A stretch of 64,000 nucleotides of DNA from Stenotrophomonas africana (GTDB lineage: Bacteria; Pseudomonadota; Gammaproteobacteria; Xanthomonadales; Xanthomonadaceae). Of this stretch, positions 25,975 to 35,096 are shown in pieces. The notes under the pieces are model-generated. The model was not told where the DNA came from, did not search any database, and saw only the letters and a list, made by a program, of their open reading frames with translations. The stretch covers positions 1 through 64,000 of the forward strand of contig NZ_JABEME010000003.1 in assembly GCF_013004645.1 (NCBI RefSeq), read 5' to 3'. The position numbers and the translations under genes were made by a program. Position 1 is the stretch's first letter; each line of letters begins with the position of its first letter.

Positions 25975-27210
25975 ATGCCCCGAGTCGCCGTGTCCGCTGC
26001 CAACGCCCTGGTTACCGCCCCCCTTCCGCCGCAGCCGGTGCTGCAGGCGTTGCTTGAGCGCCTGCGCGAAGGCCTGCTGCTGTTCACCGAAGACGGGCAG
26101 GTGGCCCTGGCCAATCCGGCCGCGCAGAACCTGCTGGCCAGTGGTGAGGGCGGCGGTCTGCCACCGCCGCAGCGTCTGCGCGAGCTGTTGCCGCCCGATG
26201 CGTTGGAACAGGCGCGCCAGCACGGCCACTGGAATGGCAGCCTGCCGCTGGGCGAGGGCGTGGTCATCGCCCACCTCTACCACCACGGCCCGGTCGGCCA
26301 GGGGCACTTCCTGGCCCTGTTCCGACATATCGAAGGGCAGGAAGACTACGAACGCGAACTGCAGCAGCGCCATGCCGAGCTGCGCCAGGCCTACCTGCGC
26401 CTGAACGGTACCCAGGAAAAGCTGCTGCAGTCGGAGAAGATGGCCTCGATCGGACAGCTTGCTGCCGGCGTCGCGCACGAGATCAACAATCCGATCGGCT
26501 ACGTGCACTCCAACCTGGGCAGCCTGCAGGAGTACCTGCGCAGCCTGTTCACCGTCATCGAGGCTTACGAACGTGCGCTGCGGGCGCCGGATCCGAAGGC
26601 GCTGATCCCGGAAATCGACGACATTCGTGATCGCCTGGACATCGATTTCATCAGCCGCGACCTGCCGCAGCTGATGGCCGAGTCGCGAGAAGGCATCGAG
26701 CGTGTCACCCGCATCGTGCGCGACCTGAAGGACTTCTCGTATTCCGGCCGCGACGAGTCATGGAAGCTGGTGGACCTGCATTCCGGCCTGGAATCGACCA
26801 TCAACATCATCTGGAATGAACTCAAGTACAAAGTGCACTTGGTGCGCGAGTTCGGCCAGTTGCCGTTGGTGGAATGCCTGCCGTCGGAGTTGAACCAGGT
26901 CTACATGAACCTGCTGCTCAACGCGGGTCATGCCATTGCCGAGCGCGGCACCATCACGGTGCGTACCGGCGTTGATGGCGATCACGTGTGGGTCGAGTTC
27001 GAAGACACCGGCGGCGGCATCTCGCCGGAACTGCGCCAGCGCATCTTCGATCCGTTCTTCACCACCAAGCCGGTGGGTAGTGGCACCGGCCTGGGCCTGT
27101 CGATCTCCTACAGCATCATCAACAAGCACCATGGCCGCATCGACCTGGACAGCACCCCGGGCGTAGGCTCGCGCTTCCGCGTGGTGCTGCCGGTGAAGCA
27201 GCCGCGCTAA
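25975..27210 (+). CDS. Cytoplasmic PAS sensor histidine kinase (RavA-like by position)
   Basis: The 411-residue kinase has no membrane segment. An N-terminal PAS-like domain ([20 protein letters not shown]) is followed by a coiled coil, a HisKA domain with phospho-acceptor His near residue 167 ([19 protein letters not shown]) and an HATPase domain with N box [13 protein letters not shown]1 DTGGG, F box FDPFFTTK and G2 GTGLGLS. Its place beside flagellar genes and a GGDEF-EAL-receiver gene recalls the Xanthomonas Rav system; which kinase phosphorylates which regulator is not evident. A TATATT -10-like box lies 14 nt before the start. Confidence 0.85.
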   Translation: MPRVAVSAANALVTAPLPPQPVLQALLERLREGLLLFTEDGQVALANPAAQNLLASGEGGGLPPPQRLRELLPPDALEQARQHGHWNGSLPLGEGVVIAHLYHHGPVGQGHFLALFRHIEGQEDYERELQQRHAELRQAYLRLNGTQEKLLQSEKMASIGQLAAGVAHEINNPIGYVHSNLGSLQEYLRSLFTVIEAYERALRAPDPKALIPEIDDIRDRLDIDFISRDLPQLMAESREGIERVTRIVRDLKDFSYSGRDESWKLVDLHSGLESTINIIWNELKYKVHLVREFGQLPLVECLPSELNQVYMNLLLNAGHAIAERGTITVRTGVDGDHVWVEFEDTGGGISPELRQRIFDPFFTTKPVGSGTGLGLSISYSIINKHHGRIDLDSTPGVGSRFRVVLPVKQPR

Positions 27211-27219
27211 GGCGATTCT

Positions 27220-27288
27220 GTAGAGTCGAGCCATGCTCGACTGCTCTTCGTCGAGTCCCAGGTGGAGTCGAGCATGGCTCGACTCTAC
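27220..27288. repeat. GTAG-bounded palindromic repeat (SMAG-like)
   Basis: GTAGAGTCGAGCCATGCTCGACT is mirrored by AGTCGAGCATGGCTCGACTCTAC. It exactly fills the gap between two convergent genes (stops at 27210 and 27297) and probably works as a bidirectional terminator. Confidence 0.88.
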
Positions 27289-27296
27289 ATGGCCGG

Positions 27297-29069
27297 TTAC
27301 CGCAACGGGCGATCCTCACCGCCGTCTCCGCTCTCCACCGGTGCGGGACCGGCGTTGCTGCGGCGCTGTTCCTCGTAGGTGCGGAACGCCTGGTGGATGT
27401 GCTTGCGCAGTTCGTCATCGTTCCACGGCTTGGTCAGGAAGCGGTAGATCGCGCCGCGGTTGATCGCATCGGTCACCGTGTTCAGATCGGTGTAGCCGGA
27501 CAGCACCAGGCGGATCGTATCCGGGTACAGCATCTTCACCCGGCCCAGGAACTCGGTGCCGCTCATGTCGCTCATGCGCTGGTCGGACAGGATCACCTGC
27601 ACGTCGTTGATGGCCAGCAGGTCGAACGCATCGCGCACGTTGCCGGCCGCCAGGATGCGGTAGCCGTCACGGCGGAACAGGCGCACCAGCGAACGCAGCA
27701 CGTTCTCTTCGTCGTCCAGCAACAGCAGCGTGCGATCCGGGCGGGTCTCGGCGAAGGCCTCCGGGCGCAGGTAGCGGCGGCGCAGGGTCATGCCGGCGGC
27801 ATCGGCCGACATCGGTTCGCCGAACAGGTAGCCTTGGAATACATCACAATCGTTGCGACGCAGGAAGCCCAACTGCGCCTGCGACTCCACGCCGTTGGCG
27901 ATCACCGTCATGCCCAGCTGGTGGCCCATGGCGATGATCGCGCGGGCGATGGCCGCCTCACGGTTGCCGGCCGGTGCGCTCTTGATGAAGCTGCGATCGA
28001 TCTTCAGCTTGTCCACCGGATAGCGCACCAGCGCACTCAGGCTTGAGTCGCCGGTGCCGAAATTGTCCAGGCTCAGGCTGATGCCTTCGTTGCGCAGGTT
28101 GGCCAGCGTCTCGTGCACGAAGTTGACGTTGTTGGTCAGCGCGCTTTCGTTGATCTCCAGCGTCAGCATCTGCGCCGGCACGCCGGCGGCCTGGATCAGG
28201 CCCATGACCTCGGCGAAGAAGTTGGGCCGCAGCAGCTGCAGGGTGGAGACATTCACGGCGATGGTGAAGTCGTCGAAGCCTTGGTCGCGCCAAAGGCGGG
28301 CCTGCTTCAGTGCGCCTTCCAGCACCCAGGTGCCGATCTGCACGATGATGCCCAGCCGCTCGGCGGTGCGCATGAAGCGCTCCGGTACCAGCATGCCCAG
28401 CGTCGGCGACTGCCAGCGCAACAGCGCTTCCATGCCGACCACGTGGCCATCACGAGCGCTGACCAGCGGCTGGTAGCGCAGTTTCAATTCGCCATTGGGA
28501 ATGGCGTCGACGATCTGCCGCGCGATGATGCTCTCGCTGTGCGCGCTTGGCGGAGTATCCACCGCGTGGATGCGCACCGCGTTGCCGCCTTCGCGCGCGG
28601 CCTGGTACAGCGCGTCTTCGGCGTGGTCGAGCAGGCGTGACGTGCCGCTGGCATGCTCCGGGCACAGGCTCACGCCCAGTTTGCCGGTCATGAACAACGT
28701 GTACGGCAGCACCGACAGCGGCAGTTCCATCTGCTGGCGGATCTCTTCGGCGAAGTCTTCCGGCAGCGGCACGTCGGCAGTGCGGGGCACCGCGATCAGG
28801 AATTCGTCACTACCATGGCGCCACAGCTTGCCGCGCCCGCGCAGATAGGACTGCAGCCGCTGCGCCACCAGGACCAGCGCCTGGTCTCCCACCTCGGCAC
28901 TCATGTTCTCGTTGACCGAGGCGAAGTGGTCGATGTCCACATGCATCAGCATCAGTGCGGTGCCGCCCGAGGCCGCTTCGGCGACCATCGCCTGCAGCTC
29001 GGGGTTGCCGGCGCCGAGGCGGTCGGGCGCATCATCGATGCTGACCGGGGGCAGGTTGGGATTCCACAT
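27297..29069 (-). CDS. ravR: GGDEF-EAL-receiver protein, RavR-like
   Basis: The 590-residue protein has a degenerate GGDEF domain (GSDEF near residue 87, no RxxD I-site), an EAL domain (EAL near 213) and a C-terminal receiver with the phospho-acceptor in VILSDQRM near 492. This unusual order matches Xanthomonas campestris RavR, a c-di-GMP regulator of virulence. The EAL domain keeps NVS, the Glu of EINES and KID, but reads DNFGTG instead of DDFGTG near 335 and ANGVES instead of AEGVET near 392, so two residues involved in metal binding or catalysis are changed. It starts 4 nt after the RavS-like kinase gene, as an operon. Confidence 0.85.
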   Translation of the reverse strand: MWNPNLPPVSIDDAPDRLGAGNPELQAMVAEAASGGTALMLMHVDIDHFASVNENMSAEVGDQALVLVAQRLQSYLRGRGKLWRHGSDEFLIAVPRTADVPLPEDFAEEIRQQMELPLSVLPYTLFMTGKLGVSLCPEHASGTSRLLDHAEDALYQAAREGGNAVRIHAVDTPPSAHSESIIARQIVDAIPNGELKLRYQPLVSARDGHVVGMEALLRWQSPTLGMLVPERFMRTAERLGIIVQIGTWVLEGALKQARLWRDQGFDDFTIAVNVSTLQLLRPNFFAEVMGLIQAAGVPAQMLTLEINESALTNNVNFVHETLANLRNEGISLSLDNFGTGDSSLSALVRYPVDKLKIDRSFIKSAPAGNREAAIARAIIAMGHQLGMTVIANGVESQAQLGFLRRNDCDVFQGYLFGEPMSADAAGMTLRRRYLRPEAFAETRPDRTLLLLDDEENVLRSLVRLFRRDGYRILAAGNVRDAFDLLAINDVQVILSDQRMSDMSGTEFLGRVKMLYPDTIRLVLSGYTDLNTVTDAINRGAIYRFLTKPWNDDELRKHIHQAFRTYEEQRRSNAGPAPVESGDGGEDRPLR

Positions 29070-29073
29070 AGGC

Positions 29074-31176
29074 TCAGTATTCCGGTGACTCGACGGCAGC
29101 CATGCTGGCCGCCTGGTAAGGGAGATGAACGTCGATCAGGGTGCCTTCGCCGTGCGCGGATTCGATCCGCACGTGGCCGCCGACGCTCTGCGCACGTTCG
29201 CGCATCACGATCAGGCCCAGGCCTCGTGGACCGTCCGGGTCGAAGCCCTCGCCATCATCACGGATCTGCAGGTGCAGTCCGCGCTGGCCGACATCGCGCA
29301 GCTGCAGCAGGACCTGGCTGGCGCGGGCGTGGCGCAGGGCATTGGTCAGGCTCTCCTGCGCGATACGGAAGCAGGCCTGCTCGATGCTGTTGTCAGGACG
29401 GTGCGGCAGGGGCTCGATCTCGGCCAGCAGTTCCACCGGCGAGGAACGGAACAGCACCCGTGCCTGCCAGCTCAGGGCTGCTTCCAGGCCCAGCGCGTCC
29501 AGCTGCGGCGGGCGCAGCAGGGTGGAGATGTCGCGCAGTTTGGCCACGGTGGTGTCGGCCAGGCTGACGATCTGTGCCAGATCCTCGGCGCGCCGCTGCG
29601 GATCATGCTCGTCCTGCGCAGCATGGGCGGACAGCTTGATCGCCGTGATGGCCTGGCCGATGTCGTCGTGCAGGTCGCGCGATATCGCGCGGCGTTCGTC
29701 CTCCTGCAGCGAGAACAGGCGGCCGGCCATCGCCTGCAGTTCACGGTTGCTGGTTTCCAGTGCGCTGCGGGTGCGCTCGGCATCGCTCAGGTCGCGCACG
29801 ATCAGCAGCTTGCAGTCGCGTCCGCCATAACGCACTTCACCCACTGCCAGGCCGGCATGGAAGCTGCGGCCGTCAGCGCGCTGCATTGCCACCACGCTGC
29901 TGTGACCGGGCCCCAGGTGGGGCTGGCCTGCCCGCAGCTGGCTGCGCACGCGGGCCAGATCGGCGCTGTCCACCAGTGCCGACAGGGGCTCGCCGAGCAG
30001 GGTGTGGCTGCCATAGCCGAACAGGCTGGCGGCCCAGGCGTTGGCGTACAGCACGTGTTCGTCGGAGAGGATCACCACGCCGTCGGGCAGTACCCGAACC
30101 AGTTCGCGGAACTGTTCCTCGCGTTCGCGCAGCAGGCGCCGCGACTGCTCGCGCTCTGTCACGTCCTGCAGCGTGCCCAGCACGCGCTTGCGGCCGGCCT
30201 CGTCGATGCCGCTGGCAGCACGCAGATGCACCATCAATGCGCGGCCATCCATCGACAGCAGTGGCAGCAGCACGTCCACCTGGACCGGCTCGCCGGAGCA
30301 GAGCTCGGCCAACAGCTGTTCGGTCTGGGTCGCGGTGGCAGGGTCGGCCGGCACCAGCAGTTCGTCGAAGCGATGCCAGCGCCGGGCCTCGGGCGGGCGG
30401 CGGCCGAGCAGGCGGTAGACCTGGTTCGAGTAGCGGCCGAGCCCGGTGGAGGGGTCCAGCTCCCAGGCGCCGATGCGGGCCAGCTCGTGGGCTTCCTCCA
30501 CCCGGGCCAGCGCCTGGTCGCGGCGCAGCTGGGCCAGATCCTCGGCGGTGCGGTCGATGGCAATCAACAAGCGGGCGTTGTGGCCGTCATAGCTGATGGC
30601 ATTGGAGCGCAGTTCCATCTGCCGCAGCGAGCCATCACGCAGCTGCAGCGGAGTACGCAGGATGCACAGTTCTTCCGGTGCCTCGCGGATCGCCTCCAGC
30701 TTGGTCTGCAGCGCATGGTCCTGGCCTGGCGGCCACAGCGCGTCGATGGTCTGTTCCAGCAGTTCGTCACGGTCCCAGCCGAAGGCGGTACAGGCCGCCG
30801 GGTTCGCGTCGAGGATCGCGAGCGTGTCCAGGTCGTAGACCAGGATCGGGCCAGGATTGCCCTCGAACATCTGCCGCAGGCGCAGTTCTGAGGTTTGCTG
30901 ACGCGCATGGGTATGCAGCACATGCTCGGCCAGTGGACGCAGCAGCAGGTACAGCAGGCCGGCGCTGGCCACAGCGAAGAACGAACCCTTCAGGCTCTGC
31001 CACAACGCGGCCTGCTGCGGGTCGGGCACCAGCGCCCGTATGGCGCCGTCGGTTGCGATCATCCAGGCCAGTGCCATCGCCAGGTAGCTCAGCACCACCC
31101 GGCGCCGGTCGCGGCTCAGCGCCTGCGCCATCCGCGGGTCGGGAACTGGGGCGTTGCCGGTCGGTTCTGCGGGCAT
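29074..31176 (-). CDS. ravS: Membrane PAS sensor kinase of the NarX type, RavS-like
   Basis: The 700-residue protein has two N-terminal membrane helices (VVLSYLAMALAWMIATDG and about 75-98), then three PAS domains (for example NPGPILVYDLDTLAILDANP and LVRVLPDGVVILSDEHVLYA) and a HisKA_3-type kinase core with the His near residue 500 (ISRDLHDDIGQAITAIKL) and an HATPase end (IRDDGEGFD, GLGLIVMRERA). Kinases of this class usually phosphorylate NarL-family regulators, yet it is paired with the RavR-like receiver; both arrangements are possible. Xanthomonas RavS has the same gene context as far as I recall. Confidence 0.82.
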   Translation of the reverse strand: MPAEPTGNAPVPDPRMAQALSRDRRRVVLSYLAMALAWMIATDGAIRALVPDPQQAALWQSLKGSFFAVASAGLLYLLLRPLAEHVLHTHARQQTSELRLRQMFEGNPGPILVYDLDTLAILDANPAACTAFGWDRDELLEQTIDALWPPGQDHALQTKLEAIREAPEELCILRTPLQLRDGSLRQMELRSNAISYDGHNARLLIAIDRTAEDLAQLRRDQALARVEEAHELARIGAWELDPSTGLGRYSNQVYRLLGRRPPEARRWHRFDELLVPADPATATQTEQLLAELCSGEPVQVDVLLPLLSMDGRALMVHLRAASGIDEAGRKRVLGTLQDVTEREQSRRLLREREEQFRELVRVLPDGVVILSDEHVLYANAWAASLFGYGSHTLLGEPLSALVDSADLARVRSQLRAGQPHLGPGHSSVVAMQRADGRSFHAGLAVGEVRYGGRDCKLLIVRDLSDAERTRSALETSNRELQAMAGRLFSLQEDERRAISRDLHDDIGQAITAIKLSAHAAQDEHDPQRRAEDLAQIVSLADTTVAKLRDISTLLRPPQLDALGLEAALSWQARVLFRSSPVELLAEIEPLPHRPDNSIEQACFRIAQESLTNALRHARASQVLLQLRDVGQRGLHLQIRDDGEGFDPDGPRGLGLIVMRERAQSVGGHVRIESAHGEGTLIDVHLPYQAASMAAVESPEY

Positions 31177-31234
31177 GGACAGGGCGGAAGAAAGGGGCGC
31201 CGGCCATCTTACCGCGCGGGTGTGCCCTGACCAC

Positions 31235-31261
31235 TCAATTATCCGCCGCAGGCGCCGTTAA
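31235..31261 (+). promoter_or_regulatory. Sigma-28-like promoter before the PAS-GGDEF-EAL gene
   Basis: TCAATTAT, 11 nt, GCCGTTAA: the -10 block matches FliA consensus at 7 of 8 positions and spacing is exact, but the -35 block matches only 5 of 8. It lies in the 131-bp divergent gap to the RavS-like kinase. Confidence 0.5.
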
Positions 31262-31307
31262 CCACTGCGTGCCCCGCTGACGGGCGTGTCATCCGGAGCA
31301 AGATCGC

Positions 31308-34067
31308 GTGGACCAAGGGATCATCGCCAGCCTGCTGCAGCACCCGCTTGCGTCTGCGCTGGTCATCGTCGACCGCACGGGCCGCCCGCTGGCGGCCAAT
31401 CCGGCTGCGCGCGAGCATGGCCTGCCGGCTACCGTGGCCGCGTACGCGCCGATGCTGGAAGATCTACGTCTGATGGCCGCCGACGGCGGCATCGTGGCCT
31501 GCACGCTGCCGGGCGGCCCGCACGGGCACTACGATGGTCACCTGCGTGCCGTGCACGATGGCGCGGGCAATCTGCTGGCCTTTACGCTGAGCATTCCCGA
31601 ACCGGTGCCGCTCGGCGGCGGCGGGCGCTGGGAGCTGGCGCTGGACAGTGCCGGCCACAGCCTCTGGGACTGGGACATTCCCAGCGACCGTGTGCTGCGT
31701 ACCCCGGCACTGGGTGATGAAACCGCCCCCGGGATTCTGGCCCGCGTGCACAGCGAGGACATCGCCCAGGCGCGGCTTGCACTGGACGAGCATCTGCGTG
31801 GCCTGAGCGAGCAGTACAGCGCACAGTTCCGTTTCCGCCAGGCCGATGGCCAATGGCGTTGGGTACTGGACCGCGGTCGCGTCGTCGCCCGCACCGCCGA
31901 TGGCCAGCCGCTGCGTATGGTCGGCACGCATACCGATATCGAACAGCAGAAGCAGCTGGAAGGGCTGCTTCAGGAACAGCAGCTGCACCTGAGCGAGGCC
32001 CAGCGCATCGCCAGCATGGGCAGCTGGTCGTTCGACCCCAACAGCGGTCAATTCTGGTGGTCGCCGGAGCTGCGCTCGATGCTGGCGCTGGAGCAGGGCA
32101 GTGCACCCGGCCAGCGACGCTGGTTGAAGCAGCTGCACCCGCGATCGCGGGGAGCGTTGCGCGCAGCATGGCGGCGCCTGTGGCGCGATGGCCGGGCCGC
32201 CAACATCGAACTGGAACTGACCCGGGGCAATGAACCGTCGCAGCATCTGCGCCTGTGGATGCAACCGCTGCTGGACATGGATGGCCAGCCCAAGCGCCTG
32301 CTCGGCCAGGTGCAGAACATCACCGAGCAGCACCAGACCGATGCACTGATCCGCTGGCGCACCGAACTGCTGAACCGGGTTTCCGCGCTGGGCCGCATCG
32401 GCGGCTGCGAAATCGAAGTGCTGACCCGCAGCATGCAGTGGACCGAGGAGTGCTACCGCATCCACGGCCTGCGCAAGGAACCGATCACCCTCGACCAGGC
32501 GCTGGCGTTGTACACCGAGGACTCACGCAACGCCTTCGAAGCGGCGCTCGCCCGTATCGCCAACGGCGGCCTGCCGGAGCAGCTGGACCTGTGCTTCTAC
32601 CGCCAGTCCGGCCTGCGCGTCTGGGTGCAGGTGCTGATCGAGCTGGACCGCCGCGACGGCCTGCCACCGCGCTTCGTGGTGCTGTTCCGTGACATCACCC
32701 GCGAGCGCGAGGCCAATGAGCGCATCGAGCTGCTGGCGCACTACGATCTGCTCACCGGCCTGCCCAATCGCGTGCTGCTCGGCGAGCAGACCGCCGAGGC
32801 CATCGAGGAAGCGCGCGACCGTGGCACCTCGCTGGCGATGCTGTTCATCGACCTGGATGGCTTCAAGACCATCAACGACAGCTTCGGTCATGCCACCGGT
32901 GATGCGCTGCTGAAGGCTGCGGCCACGCGCCTGCACCAGAACCTGCGCAACAACGACCTGTTTGGTCGCTTCAGTGGCGACGAATTCATCGTGGTGTTGC
33001 GCGACCTGGCCGAGCCGGAAGACGCCGGCCACGTCGCGCGCAAGTTGATTGCTTCGCTGGCTGAGCCGCTGCGCCGGGGTGAGACCACGCTGAAGGTCGG
33101 TGCCAGCGTCGGCATCGCCATGCTCGGTGAGGCTCAGACCGATTTTGATTCGCTGCTGCGCGCGGCCGATGCCGCGATGTATGCGGCCAAGGAAGCGGGG
33201 CGCAACACCTACCAGTACTACAGCCAGGACGCGTTGGCCCGCATCCAGCGCCGGCTCGAGCTCGAACATGCGCTGCACGGCGCCATCGAGCGCGACGAGT
33301 TCAGTCTGGCCTACCAGCCGCTGCTGGACGCCCATCACGGCGAGCCGCCGGCGATCGAGGCACTGCTGCGCTGGCACCGCCCCGGCATTGGCTACTGCAG
33401 CCCGGCCGAGTTCATTCCGATTGCCGAAAAGTGCGGTGAGATCGTTCGGATCGGTGACTGGGTGTTGAACGAAGCCTGCCGTCAGGCGATGGCCTGGGAC
33501 CGGGCTGGGCTGCGTTTCGACCGCATCGCGGTCAATGTATCCGCGGTGCAGTTGCGTGACCGCGGCTTTGCCGAACGTGTGATCGAGATCTGCCATGCCC
33601 ACGGCTGGCCGCCGCAACGGCTGGAGTTGGAGCTGACTGAGTCCGCGCTGATCCGTGACACCGACATCCTGCGCCATTGCTTCGATGTGCTGGAACGGCA
33701 CGGCGTACCGCTGGCGGTGGATGACTTCGGTACCGGCTTCTCCAACCTCAATTATCTCAACCGCTTCCCGGTCGGTCGCCTGAAGATCGACCGCAGTTTC
33801 GTGCAGGGCATGCTGCATGATTCGGGTACGGCAGAAGTAACCCAGGCCATCGTGCACCTGGGCCACGCGCTGGGCATGAAGGTGGTGGCCGAGGGCGTGG
33901 AAACCCACCAGGAAGAAGACATGCTGCGCCGCCAGGGCTGCGACGAGATCCAGGGCTACCTGTACTCGCGCCCGCTCAGCCCGCGTGACCTGGCGCAGTG
34001 GCTGCGCCAGCAGCACCCGGCGCCGATGCGCACCGACGCCAGCGGCGAAGCAGTGCTGGCGCGCTGA
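31308..34067 (+). CDS. PAS-GGDEF-EAL c-di-GMP enzyme
   Basis: The 919-residue soluble protein has PAS/PAC modules over about the first 470 residues (for example WDWDIPSDRV and YSAQFRFRQADGQWRWVLDR), a GGDEF domain with SGDEF near 555 and an I-site RNND five residues before it, and an EAL domain (EAL near 683). The EAL domain keeps NVS, ELTES, DDFGTG, KID and AEGVET, so phosphodiesterase activity is expected; the GGDEF domain may be active or only bind GTP. The GTG start at 31308 has GGAG upstream. A possible sigma-28 promoter would tie it to motility. Confidence 0.9.
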   Translation: MDQGIIASLLQHPLASALVIVDRTGRPLAANPAAREHGLPATVAAYAPMLEDLRLMAADGGIVACTLPGGPHGHYDGHLRAVHDGAGNLLAFTLSIPEPVPLGGGGRWELALDSAGHSLWDWDIPSDRVLRTPALGDETAPGILARVHSEDIAQARLALDEHLRGLSEQYSAQFRFRQADGQWRWVLDRGRVVARTADGQPLRMVGTHTDIEQQKQLEGLLQEQQLHLSEAQRIASMGSWSFDPNSGQFWWSPELRSMLALEQGSAPGQRRWLKQLHPRSRGALRAAWRRLWRDGRAANIELELTRGNEPSQHLRLWMQPLLDMDGQPKRLLGQVQNITEQHQTDALIRWRTELLNRVSALGRIGGCEIEVLTRSMQWTEECYRIHGLRKEPITLDQALALYTEDSRNAFEAALARIANGGLPEQLDLCFYRQSGLRVWVQVLIELDRRDGLPPRFVVLFRDITREREANERIELLAHYDLLTGLPNRVLLGEQTAEAIEEARDRGTSLAMLFIDLDGFKTINDSFGHATGDALLKAAATRLHQNLRNNDLFGRFSGDEFIVVLRDLAEPEDAGHVARKLIASLAEPLRRGETTLKVGASVGIAMLGEAQTDFDSLLRAADAAMYAAKEAGRNTYQYYSQDALARIQRRLELEHALHGAIERDEFSLAYQPLLDAHHGEPPAIEALLRWHRPGIGYCSPAEFIPIAEKCGEIVRIGDWVLNEACRQAMAWDRAGLRFDRIAVNVSAVQLRDRGFAERVIEICHAHGWPPQRLELELTESALIRDTDILRHCFDVLERHGVPLAVDDFGTGFSNLNYLNRFPVGRLKIDRSFVQGMLHDSGTAEVTQAIVHLGHALGMKVVAEGVETHQEEDMLRRQGCDEIQGYLYSRPLSPRDLAQWLRQQHPAPMRTDASGEAVLAR

Positions 34068-34108
34068 TCAGCTGCACTGGTTGGAACTGACCCTGGCTGC
34101 TGTGTCTA

Positions 34109-34212
34109 TCCACGCATGGCGTGGGTCTACCGCAATCCGCTTTGGTGGGTGCCGACCATTGGTCGGCACTGATGCCTGGACGCGCGATCATCCACGAACG
34201 GCGTGGATCTAC
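34109..34212. repeat. Composite of three extragenic palindromes
   Basis: Two copies of ATCCACGC-loop-GCGTGGAT/GGGT followed by CTAC flank a GGTGGGTGCCGACC-ATT-GGTCGGCAC unit. The right-hand CTAC (34209-34212) supplies the stop codon of the minus-strand gene next to it. It lies between convergent genes. Confidence 0.75.
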
Positions 34213-34715
34213 CTTGGAAACTCCGACTTCAACTGCATGCGCAAGGCCTCGACAATGGCCGCATAGCGCCGCCTCTGCACCAGATAGCTGGCCAGGAACA
34301 GCGGCAGTACCAGCAGCATCGGCGCCACCATCGGGCGCATCGCCACCAGCGGCAAGAGCACCAGCGACAGGATTGCCACGAACCAGCTGCACAGGCCGAT
34401 CACCCGCACCTCGTGCCGTCGCGCGTTGAGCACGACGCGTCCTCGCATTACCGGGAAGTAGCGCAGGCCGAAGCTCGGCGCGAAGCTCTCGCGGAACGCC
34501 ATGCTGCCGTCGGGTAGCGCATGGAAGGCCAGGTGCAGCCATTTGTCCTGCGGCAGGTCACGTTCCAGGCTGCCCAGCGAGAGCCGGGCCTGCATGGCGG
34601 GCGACGCTGCGATGCGTTCGTTGAACAGGGTGATGCCCCAGCTGAAATAGCCGGCCACCCAGGCCATCAGAAGGACGGTCTCAATCAGCAGAAGTGCGAT
34701 CAGGGCGATGGCCAT
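34209..34715 (-). CDS. Predicted inner-membrane protein of unknown function
   Basis: The 168-residue protein has a long N-terminal hydrophobic helix (MAIALIALLLIETVLLMAWV), a central soluble part with PQDKWLHLAFHALPDGSMAF, and two adjacent C-terminal membrane helices (SWFVAILSLVLLPLVAM; APMLLVLPLFLASYLV), so three membrane spans are predicted. No family was recognised. Its TAG stop lies in the GTAG end of a palindromic repeat, which suggests that the original end may have been altered by the repeat. Confidence 0.6.
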   Translation of the reverse strand: MAIALIALLLIETVLLMAWVAGYFSWGITLFNERIAASPAMQARLSLGSLERDLPQDKWLHLAFHALPDGSMAFRESFAPSFGLRYFPVMRGRVVLNARRHEVRVIGLCSWFVAILSLVLLPLVAMRPMVAPMLLVLPLFLASYLVQRRRYAAIVEALRMQLKSEFPR

Positions 34716-34763
34716 CGGTCTTCCATGAAGGGGACCGGCGGATCATGCCATGCGCGACGGCCC

Positions 34764-34786
34764 ATCCACGCATGGCGTGGATCTAC
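34764..34786. repeat. Single ATCCACGC/GCGTGGAT palindrome
   Basis: ATCCACGC-ATG-GCGTGGAT followed by CTAC lies between two minus-strand genes. Its CTAC encodes the TAG stop of the small gene at 34783-34998. Confidence 0.7.
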
Positions 34787-34998
34787 TTCAGCGCTTCCCC
34801 GTCCAACCCCAGGTCCCACGCCAGTCCCAGCAGCTCCTCGTCCGCGCGAGACGGGCCAGGCCGCGCATCGGCCAGCTGCTGCAGTTCGCGGATCTCCTCA
34901 CGCGCCACCTCTTCCAGCTGCTGCAGCTGCTCGCGCACGCTCGCGTTGCGCGGGCGCTCGGTGTCGGTGAGGGAGGGCAGGGCGCGGATCAGGGTCAT
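34783..34998 (-). CDS. Small acidic helical protein of unknown function
   Basis: A 71-residue ORF (MTLIRALPSLTDTERPRNAS at the start) with a Glu/Gln-rich helix (REQLQQLEEVAREEIRELQQ) and a C-terminal ELLGLAWDLGLDGEALK. The ATG at 34998 lacks a strong Shine-Dalgarno. Codon use fits the genome. It follows the chemoreceptor gene on the same strand but behind a terminator. The stop codon is provided by a palindromic repeat. No function is proposed. Confidence 0.5.
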   Translation of the reverse strand: MTLIRALPSLTDTERPRNASVREQLQQLEEVAREEIRELQQLADARPGPSRADEELLGLAWDLGLDGEALK

Positions 34999-35037
34999 GG
35001 TGCGTGTACAGGATGCATCCAATGTCGGGTTACAGGC

Positions 35038-35064
35038 AAAGGCCCCGGACGAACCGGGGCCTTG
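35038..35064 (-). terminator. Terminator of the chemoreceptor gene
   Basis: AAGGCCCCGG-loop-CCGGGGCCTT, about 33 nt after the stop at 35097, with a short T-run (CTTTGCC) on the minus strand. Confidence 0.65.
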
Positions 35065-35096
35065 CGGGCTGCCGGCGACGGCAGCGGACATCAGGG

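Noticed and set aside
23281..27288. CRISPR-like or insertion-sequence remnant from repeated palindromes
   Set aside because: Units are single, not regularly spaced, and have GTAG/CTAC ends with internal dyads; no transposase or cas gene is nearby, so a REP/SMAG family is the better explanation.
29125..30891. 588-codon plus-strand open frame opposite the RavS-like kinase
   Set aside because: Shadow frame; the minus-strand kinase has intact PAS, HisKA_3 and HATPase motifs.
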